DNA of 31,028 nucleotides, taken from JAAFIP01 sp043777795 (lineage in GTDB: Bacteria > Pseudomonadota > Gammaproteobacteria > Burkholderiales > Burkholderiaceae_C). The stretch lies in the NCBI GenBank assembly GCA_043777795.1, contig JAYWHJ010000081.1, forward strand, positions 1-31,028. Reading direction: 5' to 3'. A program made the translations under genes and the position numbers. Below are positions 8,393 through 16,650 of the stretch, piece after piece. Numbering within the stretch: position 1 is the first letter of the stretch; each line of letters opens with the position of its first letter. Below the pieces are notes generated by a model, which saw only the letters and a list, made by a program, of their open reading frames with translations, did no database searches and was not told where the DNA came from.

Positions 8393-8633
8393 GATGAAAG
8401 GTCGGCATATCGATAAGAGAGGGTCAGGTTTTGATTATGAAGGAATCCACCAGCCTTCGACGCTTTTGTTGGCTGCAGGTTAACTTCAGCTATGCGCACT
8501 GGCCTCTCGCCCATCTCCGTGCATCGAACGGTAAGAACCGGCTGACCGCCGCAGGCCATGATCAATGGCTGCTTTCCGGCGCCGAACCTTTTTGCTTGGA
8601 CTTGCGCATTGTCGTCCAAAGCGGCCGCCTTCT
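8393..8633. other. Intergenic, nothing recognised
   Basis: Upstream region of the Gre-like gene. It encodes short frames only; none resembles a known protein. Confidence 0.4.
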
Positions 8634-8810
8634 CTAGCGCCGTCCTTCCACAATGGTTACGGCACTCCCGTGTTTCATCAAGGTGTTTTTGGCGCATGCG
8701 CGCAAGTCTTGCAGTGTGAAGCCGTCGCGTTTGCCGTTGACTGACATCTGGTTGCGCACCGTCCCGTGACCCGAGGGGTTGGAGCAGTAATTGGGGTATC
8801 TTTTTTTGTT
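8634..8810 (-). pseudogene. C-terminal fragment of a HipA-like serine/threonine kinase toxin
   Basis: 58 codons end at a TAG (8634-8636) and have no start of their own; an in-frame TAG closes the frame at 8811-8813. The peptide contains NPSGHGTVRNQMSVNGKRDG and then FTLQDLRACAK. This resembles the C-terminal part of HipA-family kinases, where an NPSG...QMS(V/L)xGKRDGF stretch is typical. Everything upstream is missing, including the kinase core. A decayed end of the dispersed repeat lies at 8821-8862, immediately upstream, so the break coincides with the repeat. The family call is from memory of the motif and is moderate. Confidence 0.5.
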
Positions 8811-8820
8811 CTACATTTGC

Positions 8821-8862
8821 TATATTTTTAATAGCTTTTTTGTACGAATTTTAGTGGGCTAC
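8821..8862 (+). repeat. Degenerate half-copy (left end) of the dispersed repeat
   Basis: TATATTTTTAATAGCTTTTT and, further on, GGGCTAC match the left terminus of the repeat at 3606 (TATTTAATAGCTTC...AAGGCTAC) with several differences. No partner end was found nearby, so it is a relic. Confidence 0.45.
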
Positions 8863-9226
8863 ATGCCGATTTGATGTCTAAATCCTCCTGCTGTGGCCCC
8901 ATCAGCCTGATAGCGAGCCAGCTCTATCAAGCCGGGCAATACCAGCAAGTCGAAGACCGAGCCCACGCCCTAGACTGCCCCTTGACGCCTGACGAGATGA
9001 TGGAATGACCGCGCCATGGCTCGCGCGCCGGGGTGTTAGACATATAGACTGCCAGCGCGAGTGAGGGCAGGGTCTTGATCGCGTCGTGCAATGGCACGCC
9101 ATGTTGCGTCAGACCTGCCGGGCATTGCACTTGTGCCCCCGGCCCGGTTATTTGCAATAATCCAACCACATCTGCAAACGATTTTTTTTAGACAGCCTGT
9201 CCTTTCGACCTTTCAGGAGACTCACC
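8863..9226. other. Intergenic, possible gene debris
   Basis: No intact gene. A short plus-strand stretch (8885-9008) reads as helical protein (ASQLYQAGQYQQVEDRAHAL) and resembles a TPR-like N-terminal fragment, then stops. The last 40 bases hold the ribosome binding site of the aldolase gene. Confidence 0.3.
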
Positions 9227-10006
9227 ATGCCCGTTCACGCCCTCACTGCTTCACGTGGCCTTGACCCGGTCGCCCAGGCCAAGATCCAACTGGCGGCGGC
9301 GCACAGGCTAGCGGCTTTGCATGAACTCGAAGAAGGCATCGACAACCACTTCACTGTCAGCATGCCGGGCAAAGACGACCAATTCCTGATCCTTCCTTTT
9401 GGCATCCACTGGTCCGAGGCCAAAGCCAGCGACCTGATGGTGTTCAACGAGGCGGGCCAGACGCTTGTAGGCGCAGGCCCGGTGGAGCTGTCGGCCCGCT
9501 GCATCCACGCGCCGATCCACCGCATCACGGGTGCCAAGGTGGTGTTCCACACCCACCAGACCTGGGCCACGGCACTGAATATGCTGCAAGACAACCGGCT
9601 GCACGCGACCACCCAGACCTCAGCCTTTCTGTATGGCCACATCGCCTACGACAACACCTACACCGGCCTGGCCGACACGCTGCACGAAGGTGAGCGCCTG
9701 GCGGCCGTGCTGGGGAAAAACCACTACATCTTCATGAAAAACCACGGTGTGCTGGTGGTGGGTGACACCGTGGCACAGGCCTACCGGCGTATTTACCGCC
9801 TGGAGCGCGTCTGCCGCATGCAGCTGATCGCCATGGCGGCTGCCACGGGCACCGGCCAGCAACTCGCCGTGCTCAGCCAGGAAGTGGTTGACCGTGTGCA
9901 GATGCCTAACCCGCATGACAGCCACCCGCGTGAGGAGCGAGAGCGCCTGTTCTTTGACGCGATGATGCGTGTGCTGGATCGGGAGCTGCCTGGGTATCGG
10001 GATTGA
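9227..10006 (+). CDS. Class II aldolase/adducin family protein
   Basis: 259 residues with the class II aldolase fold. The zinc-site histidines are visible in IHAPIHR and VVFHTHQ, and a third lies in MKNHGVLVVG. EEGIDNHFTV is the usual phosphate/substrate-loop region, and FGIHWSEAKASDLM follows as in this subfamily. Relatives include fuculose- and ribulose-phosphate aldolases or epimerases and many proteins with no proven substrate, so no specific sugar can be named. It is cytoplasmic. The ATG at 9227 has a good Shine-Dalgarno (CAGGAG, 7 nt away). It appears monocistronic; the next gene is convergent. Confidence 0.88.
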   Translation: MPVHALTASRGLDPVAQAKIQLAAAHRLAALHELEEGIDNHFTVSMPGKDDQFLILPFGIHWSEAKASDLMVFNEAGQTLVGAGPVELSARCIHAPIHRITGAKVVFHTHQTWATALNMLQDNRLHATTQTSAFLYGHIAYDNTYTGLADTLHEGERLAAVLGKNHYIFMKNHGVLVVGDTVAQAYRRIYRLERVCRMQLIAMAAATGTGQQLAVLSQEVVDRVQMPNPHDSHPREERERLFFDAMMRVLDRELPGYRD

Positions 10007-10091
10007 GGACTGTGTCTTGCTACTAAAGTCGTAAACACGAGGGGCGTCTTTCAACCAGTGGTTGCATCGCCACAAAGATTTCAATACCTGG

Positions 10092-11540
10092 TCAAGTCAG
10101 ACACGGCTTGTGATGGCTTGCCAAAGCGGGTGGGGAGTCTAGACTAGTTTCAGCAGCGGGAGTGAACTTGACGATGTCAGCGGGAGTATTCTTCCTTGTC
10201 ATTGCTGGGGCCGCCGCAAGATGCGGCAAAACCAATTGCCGTATGTTCACGCGTGCTTTGAGGCGGGCAGCCAGCAGAAATAGCCCGCCGAGTTTTCTAT
10301 GCAGAAACAGAGTGTCGATGGGCGGGACGTGCCAGAAGTCTTCCTCCAAACTCAATGCCACTCCAGCCTGTCGGAGGCGCTGGGCCATATCCGTTTCGCC
10401 GAAATCAAAAGCGCCATCAAAGCACACTGGCTCTAAGGCCATTTCAAACAATTCCAGCACGGCTGAGACGTGTCTGGGCTCGGTACGGGAATCGAAATAG
10501 CCAATGTCAAGGCCAGCTTGCGCCATCGCATCGCGATCTTGCGCCATGCTTGCAGATATCAAATTTTTATAAGCCCGTCCAAACTTAGGATCAAAACTGC
10601 GCGTGGCACCAAAATCAAGAAGGATCACTTGCTGAGTTTGAGGATCGTATCTATAGTTGGCAAAATTTGGATCAGTTTGCATGAGACCAAATTCAAAAAG
10701 CTCGCGGTAAACAAGATCAAAAAGCGCACCGATCATCGCGTCGCGCTTGGACTGGGGTGCGTTCTCTATCGACTCGACAGCGACGCCAGAGACGTACGAC
10801 ATTGCCAGCACATTCTTTCTTGTGAGGTCTGCATGCAGGGCTGGTACTACAAACCTTGAATCCTCTGCCAGCAGCTGGCCGAATCGCTGGAGGTAAGCTC
10901 CTTCTGTTTGGTAGTCGGCCTCCTCATGTAACTGCCGCTTCGCAGCCTTCAGCAATGGCGCGATATCCAGCGCTTTTGGCAAAAGACCAGCTATCCGTAG
11001 CAGGGCGGCCACATTGTCCACGTCGCTGTTGATGCTTTTGCGCACCCCAGGGTATTGAATTTTGATGGCAAGATCCAAGCCTTCGATGGTCTTTGCGCGA
11101 TGCACCTGCCCAATCGAGGCAGCTGCGATGGGTAGCATCGAAAACGATTCGAAGCGTTGCTGCCATTTCGCTCCCCAGTTTGCTGACAACACGGCCTTCA
11201 CTTGGCGATCTGGCATATTGTGCGCACTTGAGCGCAAACGTCCGAGAATCGCGGCTATTTCAGGCGGAACGAGATCACCTGCATCCATGGAGATAAGCTG
11301 TCCAACTTTCATCGCCGCGCCACGCATTTGGGACAGCTGCTGCGTGATCTTCATCGCATTGGCGGGGGTGAGCAACAAATCGCTTATTTTCGGGCGTTTA
11401 CCTCTAGCAAGCTGCTGCGCGCCTGCTATCAGTATGTTTCCGGCTACGCCGCCGGCCATTGAGCCTAGGCGTACCAGACGGCCAAACCGGCTGCTTGGAA
11501 CGACAGCGCTTTTCAATGAGGATGGCTTTTCTGGAATCAT
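10092..11540 (-). CDS. ABC1/ADCK (UbiB/Coq8-like) atypical kinase
   Basis: 482 residues with the marks of the ABC1 family: KxGQ (MKVGQ, 78-81), the alanine-rich loop AAASIGQVHRA (139-149) in place of a glycine-rich P-loop, AIKIQYPGV with Lys160, EADYQTE, QTDPNFANY in the catalytic loop and LLDFGATR for the DFG metal site. UbiB/Coq8 proteins support ubiquinone synthesis and lipid handling through ATPase activity. A second transmembrane pair like that of UbiB is not evident, so this is closer to the soluble AarF/ADCK3 type. Its place at the edge of a cluster with coq7 and ubiG fits a quinone role. It is divergent from the TIGR02450 gene. Confidence 0.88.
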   Translation of the reverse strand: MIPEKPSSLKSAVVPSSRFGRLVRLGSMAGGVAGNILIAGAQQLARGKRPKISDLLLTPANAMKITQQLSQMRGAAMKVGQLISMDAGDLVPPEIAAILGRLRSSAHNMPDRQVKAVLSANWGAKWQQRFESFSMLPIAAASIGQVHRAKTIEGLDLAIKIQYPGVRKSINSDVDNVAALLRIAGLLPKALDIAPLLKAAKRQLHEEADYQTEGAYLQRFGQLLAEDSRFVVPALHADLTRKNVLAMSYVSGVAVESIENAPQSKRDAMIGALFDLVYRELFEFGLMQTDPNFANYRYDPQTQQVILLDFGATRSFDPKFGRAYKNLISASMAQDRDAMAQAGLDIGYFDSRTEPRHVSAVLELFEMALEPVCFDGAFDFGETDMAQRLRQAGVALSLEEDFWHVPPIDTLFLHRKLGGLFLLAARLKARVNIRQLVLPHLAAAPAMTRKNTPADIVKFTPAAETSLDSPPALASHHKPCLT

Positions 11541-11677
11541 GGTACCGCTTTAAGCTTTTCCCCATTTTCTATCTTCGCTGCCAATGCACCGTTCGATCAC
11601 CTGAACACGCTTGTGTGGGGTAAGGCTATTTGTAGCAAAATTATTCGTGCAAACTAACGCAACGCTGGCCCAACCCA

Positions 11678-11905
11678 ATGAATCCACTTCATCCTAAAAA
11701 ACTTCTACTGACCAAATGGACTGCCGTGCGTCCTATTGCAAAAAACAAGCACTTTCTTGTTTCAAAAGTCATCACTCCAGAGCCACCTGATGCCAAGATT
11801 GAGTGGGTTGAACTGGAGGCGGTATTTTCCAAGGCAGTGATGCGTATTCAATGGCGAGAGCTTCAGGACGACACACTTTGGCGCATTGGCTGGCAAGACA
11901 TGTAA
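11678..11905 (+). CDS. TIGR02450 family small tryptophan-rich protein
   Basis: 75 residues. LLLTKWTAVRP, KHFLVSKV, EWVELEAVFSK and WRELQDDTLWRIGW match the short tryptophan-rich TIGR02450 family. Its function is unknown. In other proteobacteria, from memory, it is often next to photolyase, DUF393 and MerR genes. It is divergent from the ABC1 kinase and is followed by ahpC after 209 bases. No clear ribosome binding site is seen. Confidence 0.8.
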   Translation: MNPLHPKKLLLTKWTAVRPIAKNKHFLVSKVITPEPPDAKIEWVELEAVFSKAVMRIQWRELQDDTLWRIGWQDM

Positions 11906-12114
11906 GACAGGAAGGCTGCAGCTTTTTAACTATCGGCGTCTTCGATACAAGCAATCGCCGAATGCCCAATTCCTAATAGTCTGAGTGTATCATTTGTCTC
12001 ATGCTGATTGATTAAATGCATTGTCATCTAGCCGAAAAATTTCGCAAGGTGCGAAGCCCCAGTCAGCTAAGGGGCAATTTTGCTCTGAACTATCTCAAAC
12101 TTTTGAAACCCATC

Positions 12115-12678
12115 ATGTCCCTTATCAACACGCAAGTTGCACCGTTCAAAACCGAAGCTTTTCACAATGGTAAATTCATCACCGTCACCGAGCAAAGCTT
12201 CAAAGGCAAATGGTCTGTGCTGATTTTTATGCCTGCCGCTTTTACATTCAACTGCCCGACAGAGATTGAAGATGCTGCTGACAACTACGAGCATTTCCAA
12301 AAAATGGGCGCGGAGGTATACATTGTCACCACCGACACGCATTTCTCCCACAAGGTCTGGCACGAGACCTCTCCTGCTGTCGGCAAAGCCAAGTTCCCCC
12401 TGGTTGGCGATCCAACGCATCAGCTCACCAATGCCTTCGGCGTTCATATCCCCGAGGAGGGCTTAGCACTTCGCGGCACCTTCATCATCAGCCCAGAGTT
12501 GGTGATCAAGACTATGGAAATTCATTCCAACGAGATCGCCCGTGATGTGAAAGAAACCGTTCGCAAGCTCAAGGCAGCTCAGTACACAGCCGCTCATCCT
12601 GGCGAAGTGTGCCCAGCAAAATGGAACGATGGCGCTAAGACACTTAAGCCCTCGCTTGAGCTGGTCGGCAAGATTTAA
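12115..12678 (+). CDS. ahpC: Alkyl hydroperoxide reductase subunit C (typical 2-Cys peroxiredoxin)
   Basis: 187 residues, the standard AhpC length. The peroxidatic Cys47 lies in FMPAAFTFNCPTEIED and the resolving Cys166 in HPGEVCPAKW. The usual motif is FxPxDFTFVCPTE, so the D and V near the active site are replaced by A and N here. The enzyme reduces hydrogen peroxide and organic hydroperoxides in the cytoplasm and is recycled by AhpF, encoded next. I start it at the ATG at 12115 (MSLINTQV), as in AhpC homologues, though the frame opens upstream at 12016. An elaborate stem structure separates it from ahpF. Confidence 0.95.
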   Translation: MSLINTQVAPFKTEAFHNGKFITVTEQSFKGKWSVLIFMPAAFTFNCPTEIEDAADNYEHFQKMGAEVYIVTTDTHFSHKVWHETSPAVGKAKFPLVGDPTHQLTNAFGVHIPEEGLALRGTFIISPELVIKTMEIHSNEIARDVKETVRKLKAAQYTAAHPGEVCPAKWNDGAKTLKPSLELVGKI

Positions 12679-12698
12679 TCATCACGCTGGCCAACCAC

Positions 12699-12784
12699 AG
12701 CCAGGTTTACGACTTTTGAAACAGTCTGCATCACGGCGCATACGCCGTGATGCAGCAATAGTCGTTGTATGGGAAAACCTGGCT
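12699..12784 (+). promoter_or_regulatory. Three-tier stem structure in the ahpC-ahpF spacer
   Basis: The inner stem CTGCATCACGGCG (12726-12738) pairs perfectly with 12743-12755 around a 4-nt loop. Outside it ACGACT (12709-12714) pairs with AGTCGT (12760-12765), and AGCCAGGTTT (12699-12708) pairs with AAACCTGGCT (12775-12784). ATTTTGTTTCC follows. It may act as a partial terminator, an mRNA-stability hairpin limiting ahpF relative to ahpC, or a structured RNA. The pairing is seen directly; the role is inferred. Confidence 0.6.
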
Positions 12785-12864
12785 ATTTTGTTTCCTTTCA
12801 CGGTATTTCTGCCGGTTAGTTGAAGTAAGTATTGCGCAAAGTGCTATATATTCAGGAGTGAACC

Positions 12865-14481
12865 ATGTTAGATCAAGACCTTCAAGAGCAACTCGCCGCC
12901 TACCTTGAGCGTGTCAAAGAGCCGTTTGAGATTGTTGCGGCATTAGGAGACGATTCGGGTTCGCATGAAATGCGCGAGTTGCTGGAGACGGTCAGCAAGC
13001 TATCGGACAAGATCACTTTGCGCACGGACGGTCAAGACGCGCGCACGCCGTCATTTGCATTGCGACGCACAACCGGCGCATCGATGAAACTGCGCTTTGC
13101 GGCCATACCGCTTGGCCATGAGTTCACATCCCTTGTACTGGCGCTGCTGTGGACGGGCGGGCATCCGCCCAAGGTTGAGGCAGACACTATCGATCAAATC
13201 CGCGCTCTGCAATTTGACCAGCCACAGAAATTTGATGTGTTTATGAGTCTCTCTTGCCATAACTGCCCGGATGTGGTGCAGGCGCTGTCGCTCATGGCCA
13301 TCAACAACCCTGCCTTTGACGTTACCATTATCGATGGTGGCTTGCATCAAAAAGAGGTGGAAGAAAAAGGCATCATGGCGGTTCCCGCAGTGCACCTCGC
13401 TGGCGAAATGTTCCACTCAGGCCGCGCCTCACTTGAGGAACTTGTTGCCAAACTCGATACCGGCGTTGCAAAGCGAGAAGCTGCAAAGCTCTCAGCCCGA
13501 GCACCTTACGAAGTGTTGATTCTCGGCGGTGGTCCCGCCGGCGCAGCCGCTGCTATTTATGCTGCCCGCAAAGGCATCCGCACCGGGTTGCTGGCCGAGC
13601 GCTTTGGAGGTCAGGTCAATGACACCATGGCCATTGAGAACTACATCGGCGTACCCGAGACCGATGGCCCCAAGTATGCCGCTGCATTGGAACAGCACGT
13701 TAAGACGTACGACGTTGACTTCATGAACGGACACCGCGCCGCCAGTGTGGTCGCCGCAAGCGACGAGGGAGGATACATTACGCTCAAAACCGATGCAGGC
13801 GGCGAGCTGAAAACTCGCAGTTTGATCATTGCCACTGGCGCGCGTTGGAGAAACATCAACGTGCCCGGTGAGCAAGAATACAAAAACAAAGGCGTGGCTT
13901 ACTGTCCGCATTGCGATGGCCCTTTGTTCAAAGGGAAAGATGTGGCGGTGATCGGGGGTGGTAATTCCGGCGTCGAAGCGGCGATTGATCTGGCTGGCTT
14001 GGTCAAACACGTCACGGTGTTTGAATTTATGCCCGAGATGAAGGCTGATGCCGTGTTGGTCAATAAGCTCAAAAGCTTGTCCAACGTGACGATACACACC
14101 AACGCGCAAACGCTGGAAGTCACTGGCAACGGCGACCGGGTCAACGGTCTGCGTTTCAAAGATCGCGCGACCAATGAAGAACGCAGTGTGGCGCTTGAGG
14201 GCGTGTTTGTACAGATCGGCCTCATACCCAACACCGAATTTTTAGGCGCCACAGTTGCGCGCAGCAAATTTGGCGAAATCCTGATCGACGCAAAAAATCA
14301 TACCAATGTGAGCGGAATTTTCGGCGCAGGCGACTGTACGACTGTGCCTTACAAGCAAATCGTGATCGCAGCGAGTGAGGGCGCAAAAGCGGCGCTCAGC
14401 GCGTTTGACCATCTGATCCGTACGACAATGCCAGCTGACAAGTTATGTCACGAGGAACGGGGTGAACCGGCTCATGTGTGA
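12865..14481 (+). CDS. ahpF: Alkyl hydroperoxide reductase subunit F
   Basis: 538 residues. Two thioredoxin-like N-terminal folds carry the CHNC disulfide (Cys131/Cys134). A thioredoxin-reductase-like part follows, with FAD-binding ILGGGPAGAAAA (219-230), active-site CPHC (Cys347/Cys350), NAD(P)-binding VIGGGNSGVEAA (from 362) and the C-terminal FAD motif IFGAGDCTTVPYKQ. It passes electrons from NADH to AhpC. The C-terminus carries about 15 residues beyond the usual SAFDHLIRT end, and a GGCTCA/TGAGCC hairpin overlaps the stop codon. The ATG has a good Shine-Dalgarno (CAGGAG). Confidence 0.95.
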   Translation: MLDQDLQEQLAAYLERVKEPFEIVAALGDDSGSHEMRELLETVSKLSDKITLRTDGQDARTPSFALRRTTGASMKLRFAAIPLGHEFTSLVLALLWTGGHPPKVEADTIDQIRALQFDQPQKFDVFMSLSCHNCPDVVQALSLMAINNPAFDVTIIDGGLHQKEVEEKGIMAVPAVHLAGEMFHSGRASLEELVAKLDTGVAKREAAKLSARAPYEVLILGGGPAGAAAAIYAARKGIRTGLLAERFGGQVNDTMAIENYIGVPETDGPKYAAALEQHVKTYDVDFMNGHRAASVVAASDEGGYITLKTDAGGELKTRSLIIATGARWRNINVPGEQEYKNKGVAYCPHCDGPLFKGKDVAVIGGGNSGVEAAIDLAGLVKHVTVFEFMPEMKADAVLVNKLKSLSNVTIHTNAQTLEVTGNGDRVNGLRFKDRATNEERSVALEGVFVQIGLIPNTEFLGATVARSKFGEILIDAKNHTNVSGIFGAGDCTTVPYKQIVIAASEGAKAALSAFDHLIRTTMPADKLCHEERGEPAHV

Positions 14482-14612
14482 GCCATTTCCTCGATTGCTA
14501 GCCTGCAGGCAAAGCGGCAAATAGCCCCATCCATCTGCGGTTGAGGCCAGCCGTATTAATGTGCGATTTCGACAGACACGGCAAGCCTGCATGTAAGGCT
14601 CTTGGAAAATTT

Positions 14613-15191
14613 ATGACTCACACTGCGCAAATGACCATCAGCTCTCCCGACGCGGTGCACGGCGGTAAAACTAGCCTCCCGCAGGCTGTGATACGCGACT
14701 TACGTACCGACCACGCGGGAGAGACGGGTGCCGTCTACATTTATTTGGGAATATTGCGGGTGTCTCGCGACGCTGCATTACGCAATTTCGCGCAGCGGCA
14801 TATGGCTACAGAGCGTGAGCATTTGGCCCAGATCGAGGCATGGTTGCCAAGCGCGAATTACAGCCGTTTACTGCCCGCTTGGCGTCTAGCTGGTTGGCTT
14901 ACGGGTGCTTTGCCCAGCTTGGTCGGCCCGCGAGCCGTGTATGCCACGATCGAAGCCGTGGAGCGGTTCGTCGACGAACACTATGGCAAGCAACTCCCCA
15001 GACTGGCATCGCTTCCGCAGCTCCATGCACTGTATCGAACCGTACTCTCTTGTCAGAGCGATGAAATCTCCCACCGGGACGAAGCGGCCGCTGAATGCAG
15101 CGATGGCGCGCGGGGTATTTTGCTGCGCATTTGGTGTCAACTTGTCGACTTCGGGTCACGTGCGGCGGTTGTTGTTAGCAGCCGTATTTAA
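14613..15191 (+). CDS. coq7: Coq7-type demethoxyubiquinone hydroxylase
   Basis: 192 residues of the Coq7/CLK-1 di-iron ferritin-like family. The ligand set is complete: Glu37 (DHAGETGA), Glu67 and His70 (EREH), Glu117 (AVERF), Glu151 and His154 (EISH). The enzyme adds the C6 hydroxyl to demethoxyubiquinol, the step before UbiG methylation. I start it at the ATG at 14613 (MTHTAQM). The frame opens at 14541, but the extra residues are not typical. ubiG begins 11 nt after the stop, so the two form an operon for consecutive reactions. Confidence 0.9.
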   Translation: MTHTAQMTISSPDAVHGGKTSLPQAVIRDLRTDHAGETGAVYIYLGILRVSRDAALRNFAQRHMATEREHLAQIEAWLPSANYSRLLPAWRLAGWLTGALPSLVGPRAVYATIEAVERFVDEHYGKQLPRLASLPQLHALYRTVLSCQSDEISHRDEAAAECSDGARGILLRIWCQLVDFGSRAAVVVSSRI

Positions 15192-15202
15192 GGACGGAAG
15201 TC

Positions 15203-15928
15203 ATGACTGCGATTGCCTCTGAGATCGAACGCTTTAATCGTCTCAGTGCAACTTGGTGGGATAACCAGGGGCCTATGCGGCCACTGCACGTTGTGAACGC
15301 ACTGCGCCGCGAACTTATCGTGGAGCGCATCAAAGATCATTTTGGGCTCTATCCTAGCGCAAGCGGCTTAGGTGGCTTACGCATCCTTGATGTAGGTTGT
15401 GGGGGAGGCCTTCTGGCTGAACCGCTGGCCCAAATTGGCGCGCAAGTTGTGGGTGTGGATGCCTCGCCCGGTAACGTGGCTGCAGCCCGTTTGCACGCAG
15501 AGCAGGCCGGCGTACAGCTCGATTATCGGCTCGGCGAGCCGAGCGATGTACTTGCGCCAGGTGAGCAATTCGATGTTGTCATGGCATTGGAAGTGGTTGA
15601 GCATGTGAGCGACGTGCCTGTATTCGTCAACACAGCTGCGCGTTGTGTCGCACCTGGCGGATTGCTATTCGCATCAACAATAGACCGGACGCTGAAGAGC
15701 TTCGTATTTGCTATTGTTGGCGCTGAGTACGTCCTTCGCGTTCTCCCGCGCGGCACCCACCGCTGGCGCCAGTTCGTGCGTCCCAAAGAGCTTGCGGATG
15801 CTGCGGCGCGATCCGGTCTGCGGCTGCTGGCCAGCCAGGGAATGCAGTACAACCCGTTGCGCCATACCGCCAGGTGGTGTCAAAGCACCGACGTTAATTA
15901 CTTGTCAATATTCGAGTTACCGAGGTAG
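15203..15928 (+). CDS. ubiG: UbiG-type 3-demethylubiquinol O-methyltransferase
   Basis: 241 residues. ATWWDNQGPMRPLHVVNALR is the UbiG N-terminus. LDVGCGGGLLAEPLAQIGAQ binds S-adenosylmethionine. ALEVVEHV and the UbiG-specific RTLKSFVFAIVGAEYVLRVLPRGTHRW and MQYNPL...ARWCQSTDVNYL regions follow. It methylates the C6 hydroxyl made by Coq7 (and the C5 hydroxyl earlier in the pathway). The Shine-Dalgarno AAGGACGGAAG is strong. A core ubiG would normally sit near gph or gyrA in Burkholderiales, so this looks like a second, cluster-borne copy; that cannot be confirmed here. It is convergent with the DUF4864 gene. Confidence 0.9.
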   Translation: MTAIASEIERFNRLSATWWDNQGPMRPLHVVNALRRELIVERIKDHFGLYPSASGLGGLRILDVGCGGGLLAEPLAQIGAQVVGVDASPGNVAAARLHAEQAGVQLDYRLGEPSDVLAPGEQFDVVMALEVVEHVSDVPVFVNTAARCVAPGGLLFASTIDRTLKSFVFAIVGAEYVLRVLPRGTHRWRQFVRPKELADAAARSGLRLLASQGMQYNPLRHTARWCQSTDVNYLSIFELPR

Positions 15929-15971
15929 TTCAGCTTGCCTCAGGCAGCTGGCACTGCGAAGCAGCAGAGCA

Positions 15972-16450
15972 TCAAATAAATGATTTGCCGCTTTCTGGAG
16001 CGACCACACACCCTCCGATCGTCCAATTCACACCAGATAGCCGCTCGACCAAATACGTGGCTCGCCAATGGCCACCTGCCCGATCTATCAAGTGCAACGA
16101 CTGCGTACGGACCTGTTGTCTACATCAATGGCGCGCGCTTGAAGGAACGAGACGCTGGCATGCCGCAGGATCATCGGATAGCCGCGTCGTACCATGGCCA
16201 TGAAGTTATCCGCGTCAACAAATTGCGCTTTGATGCTTGGTGAAGCAAATGAGAATGCAAGCTCTGCGTTGTCCGCTGCAAACGCCTTGAGTTGCCCTCC
16301 TATCACTTTTCGAACAGCGATGGTATCCAGTTCTGGCCAGCCTGCTGCGTATGCGGGCGCCTGAGCGAGCAGGGCGACCGCGACCAAGCAGCCGAAGCTT
16401 CGGCGAGTGCATGCGGCCATCGGTGAAGAGTCCATCCCATCGCGCTTCAT
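15972..16450 (-). pseudogene. DUF4864 family protein, frameshifted
   Basis: The first frame (16450 down to about 16115) encodes a signal peptide (CLVAVALLAQAPAYA), then VRKVIGGQLKAFAADNAELAFSFASP and FMAMVRRGYPMILRHASVSFL, as in DUF4864 proteins. It then runs out of frame to a stop at 16088. The -1/+1 neighbour frame continues the family at once: WRATYLVERLSGVNWTIGGC, VVAPESGK, ending at the TGA at 15972-15974. Joined, the product would be about 158 residues, near family length. The break lies near 16108-16118. It could be a real mutation or a read error. The start codon overlaps the stop of the upstream mini-protein (ATGA), with AAGGA 8-10 nt upstream. Confidence 0.75.
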
Positions 16451-16629
16451 TGGGCAGTATCCTTCGCAAGGCCTGTCTGGCCCGCGGCCTCCACCGGTCC
16501 CAGATCAGTAGGCAAGGTCAACGCCGGGTGGCACATTTTCTGCCCATCCCACTGTTGACCACACCAGCAGTGACCTTCGTCGTTAATGATGCAGGTTCCG
16601 CTACCGCAGCAGCGTGGGTCTTCGCTCAT
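16447..16629 (-). CDS. Six-cysteine mini-protein of unknown function
   Basis: 60 residues with all six cysteines in the first 33 (positions 7, 8, 13, 21, 23, 33): CCGSGTC, then CWC, then MC. The spacing suggests a metal-binding or redox knuckle. The second half has no cysteine. A strong AAAGGAG Shine-Dalgarno and a stop overlapping the next start (ATGA) show that it is translated in the operon DUF393-SDR-this gene-DUF4864. I recall similar small cysteine-rich proteins in Burkholderiales but no function. Confidence 0.7.
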   Translation of the reverse strand: MSEDPRCCGSGTCIINDEGHCWCGQQWDGQKMCHPALTLPTDLGPVEAAGQTGLAKDTAQ

Positions 16630-16650
16630 AGCAACTCCTTTTTTTGAGAC

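Noticed and set aside
8927..9169. Minus-strand frame of 80 codons before the aldolase gene
   Set aside because: No motif, opposite to a possible TPR-like fragment, no start signal.
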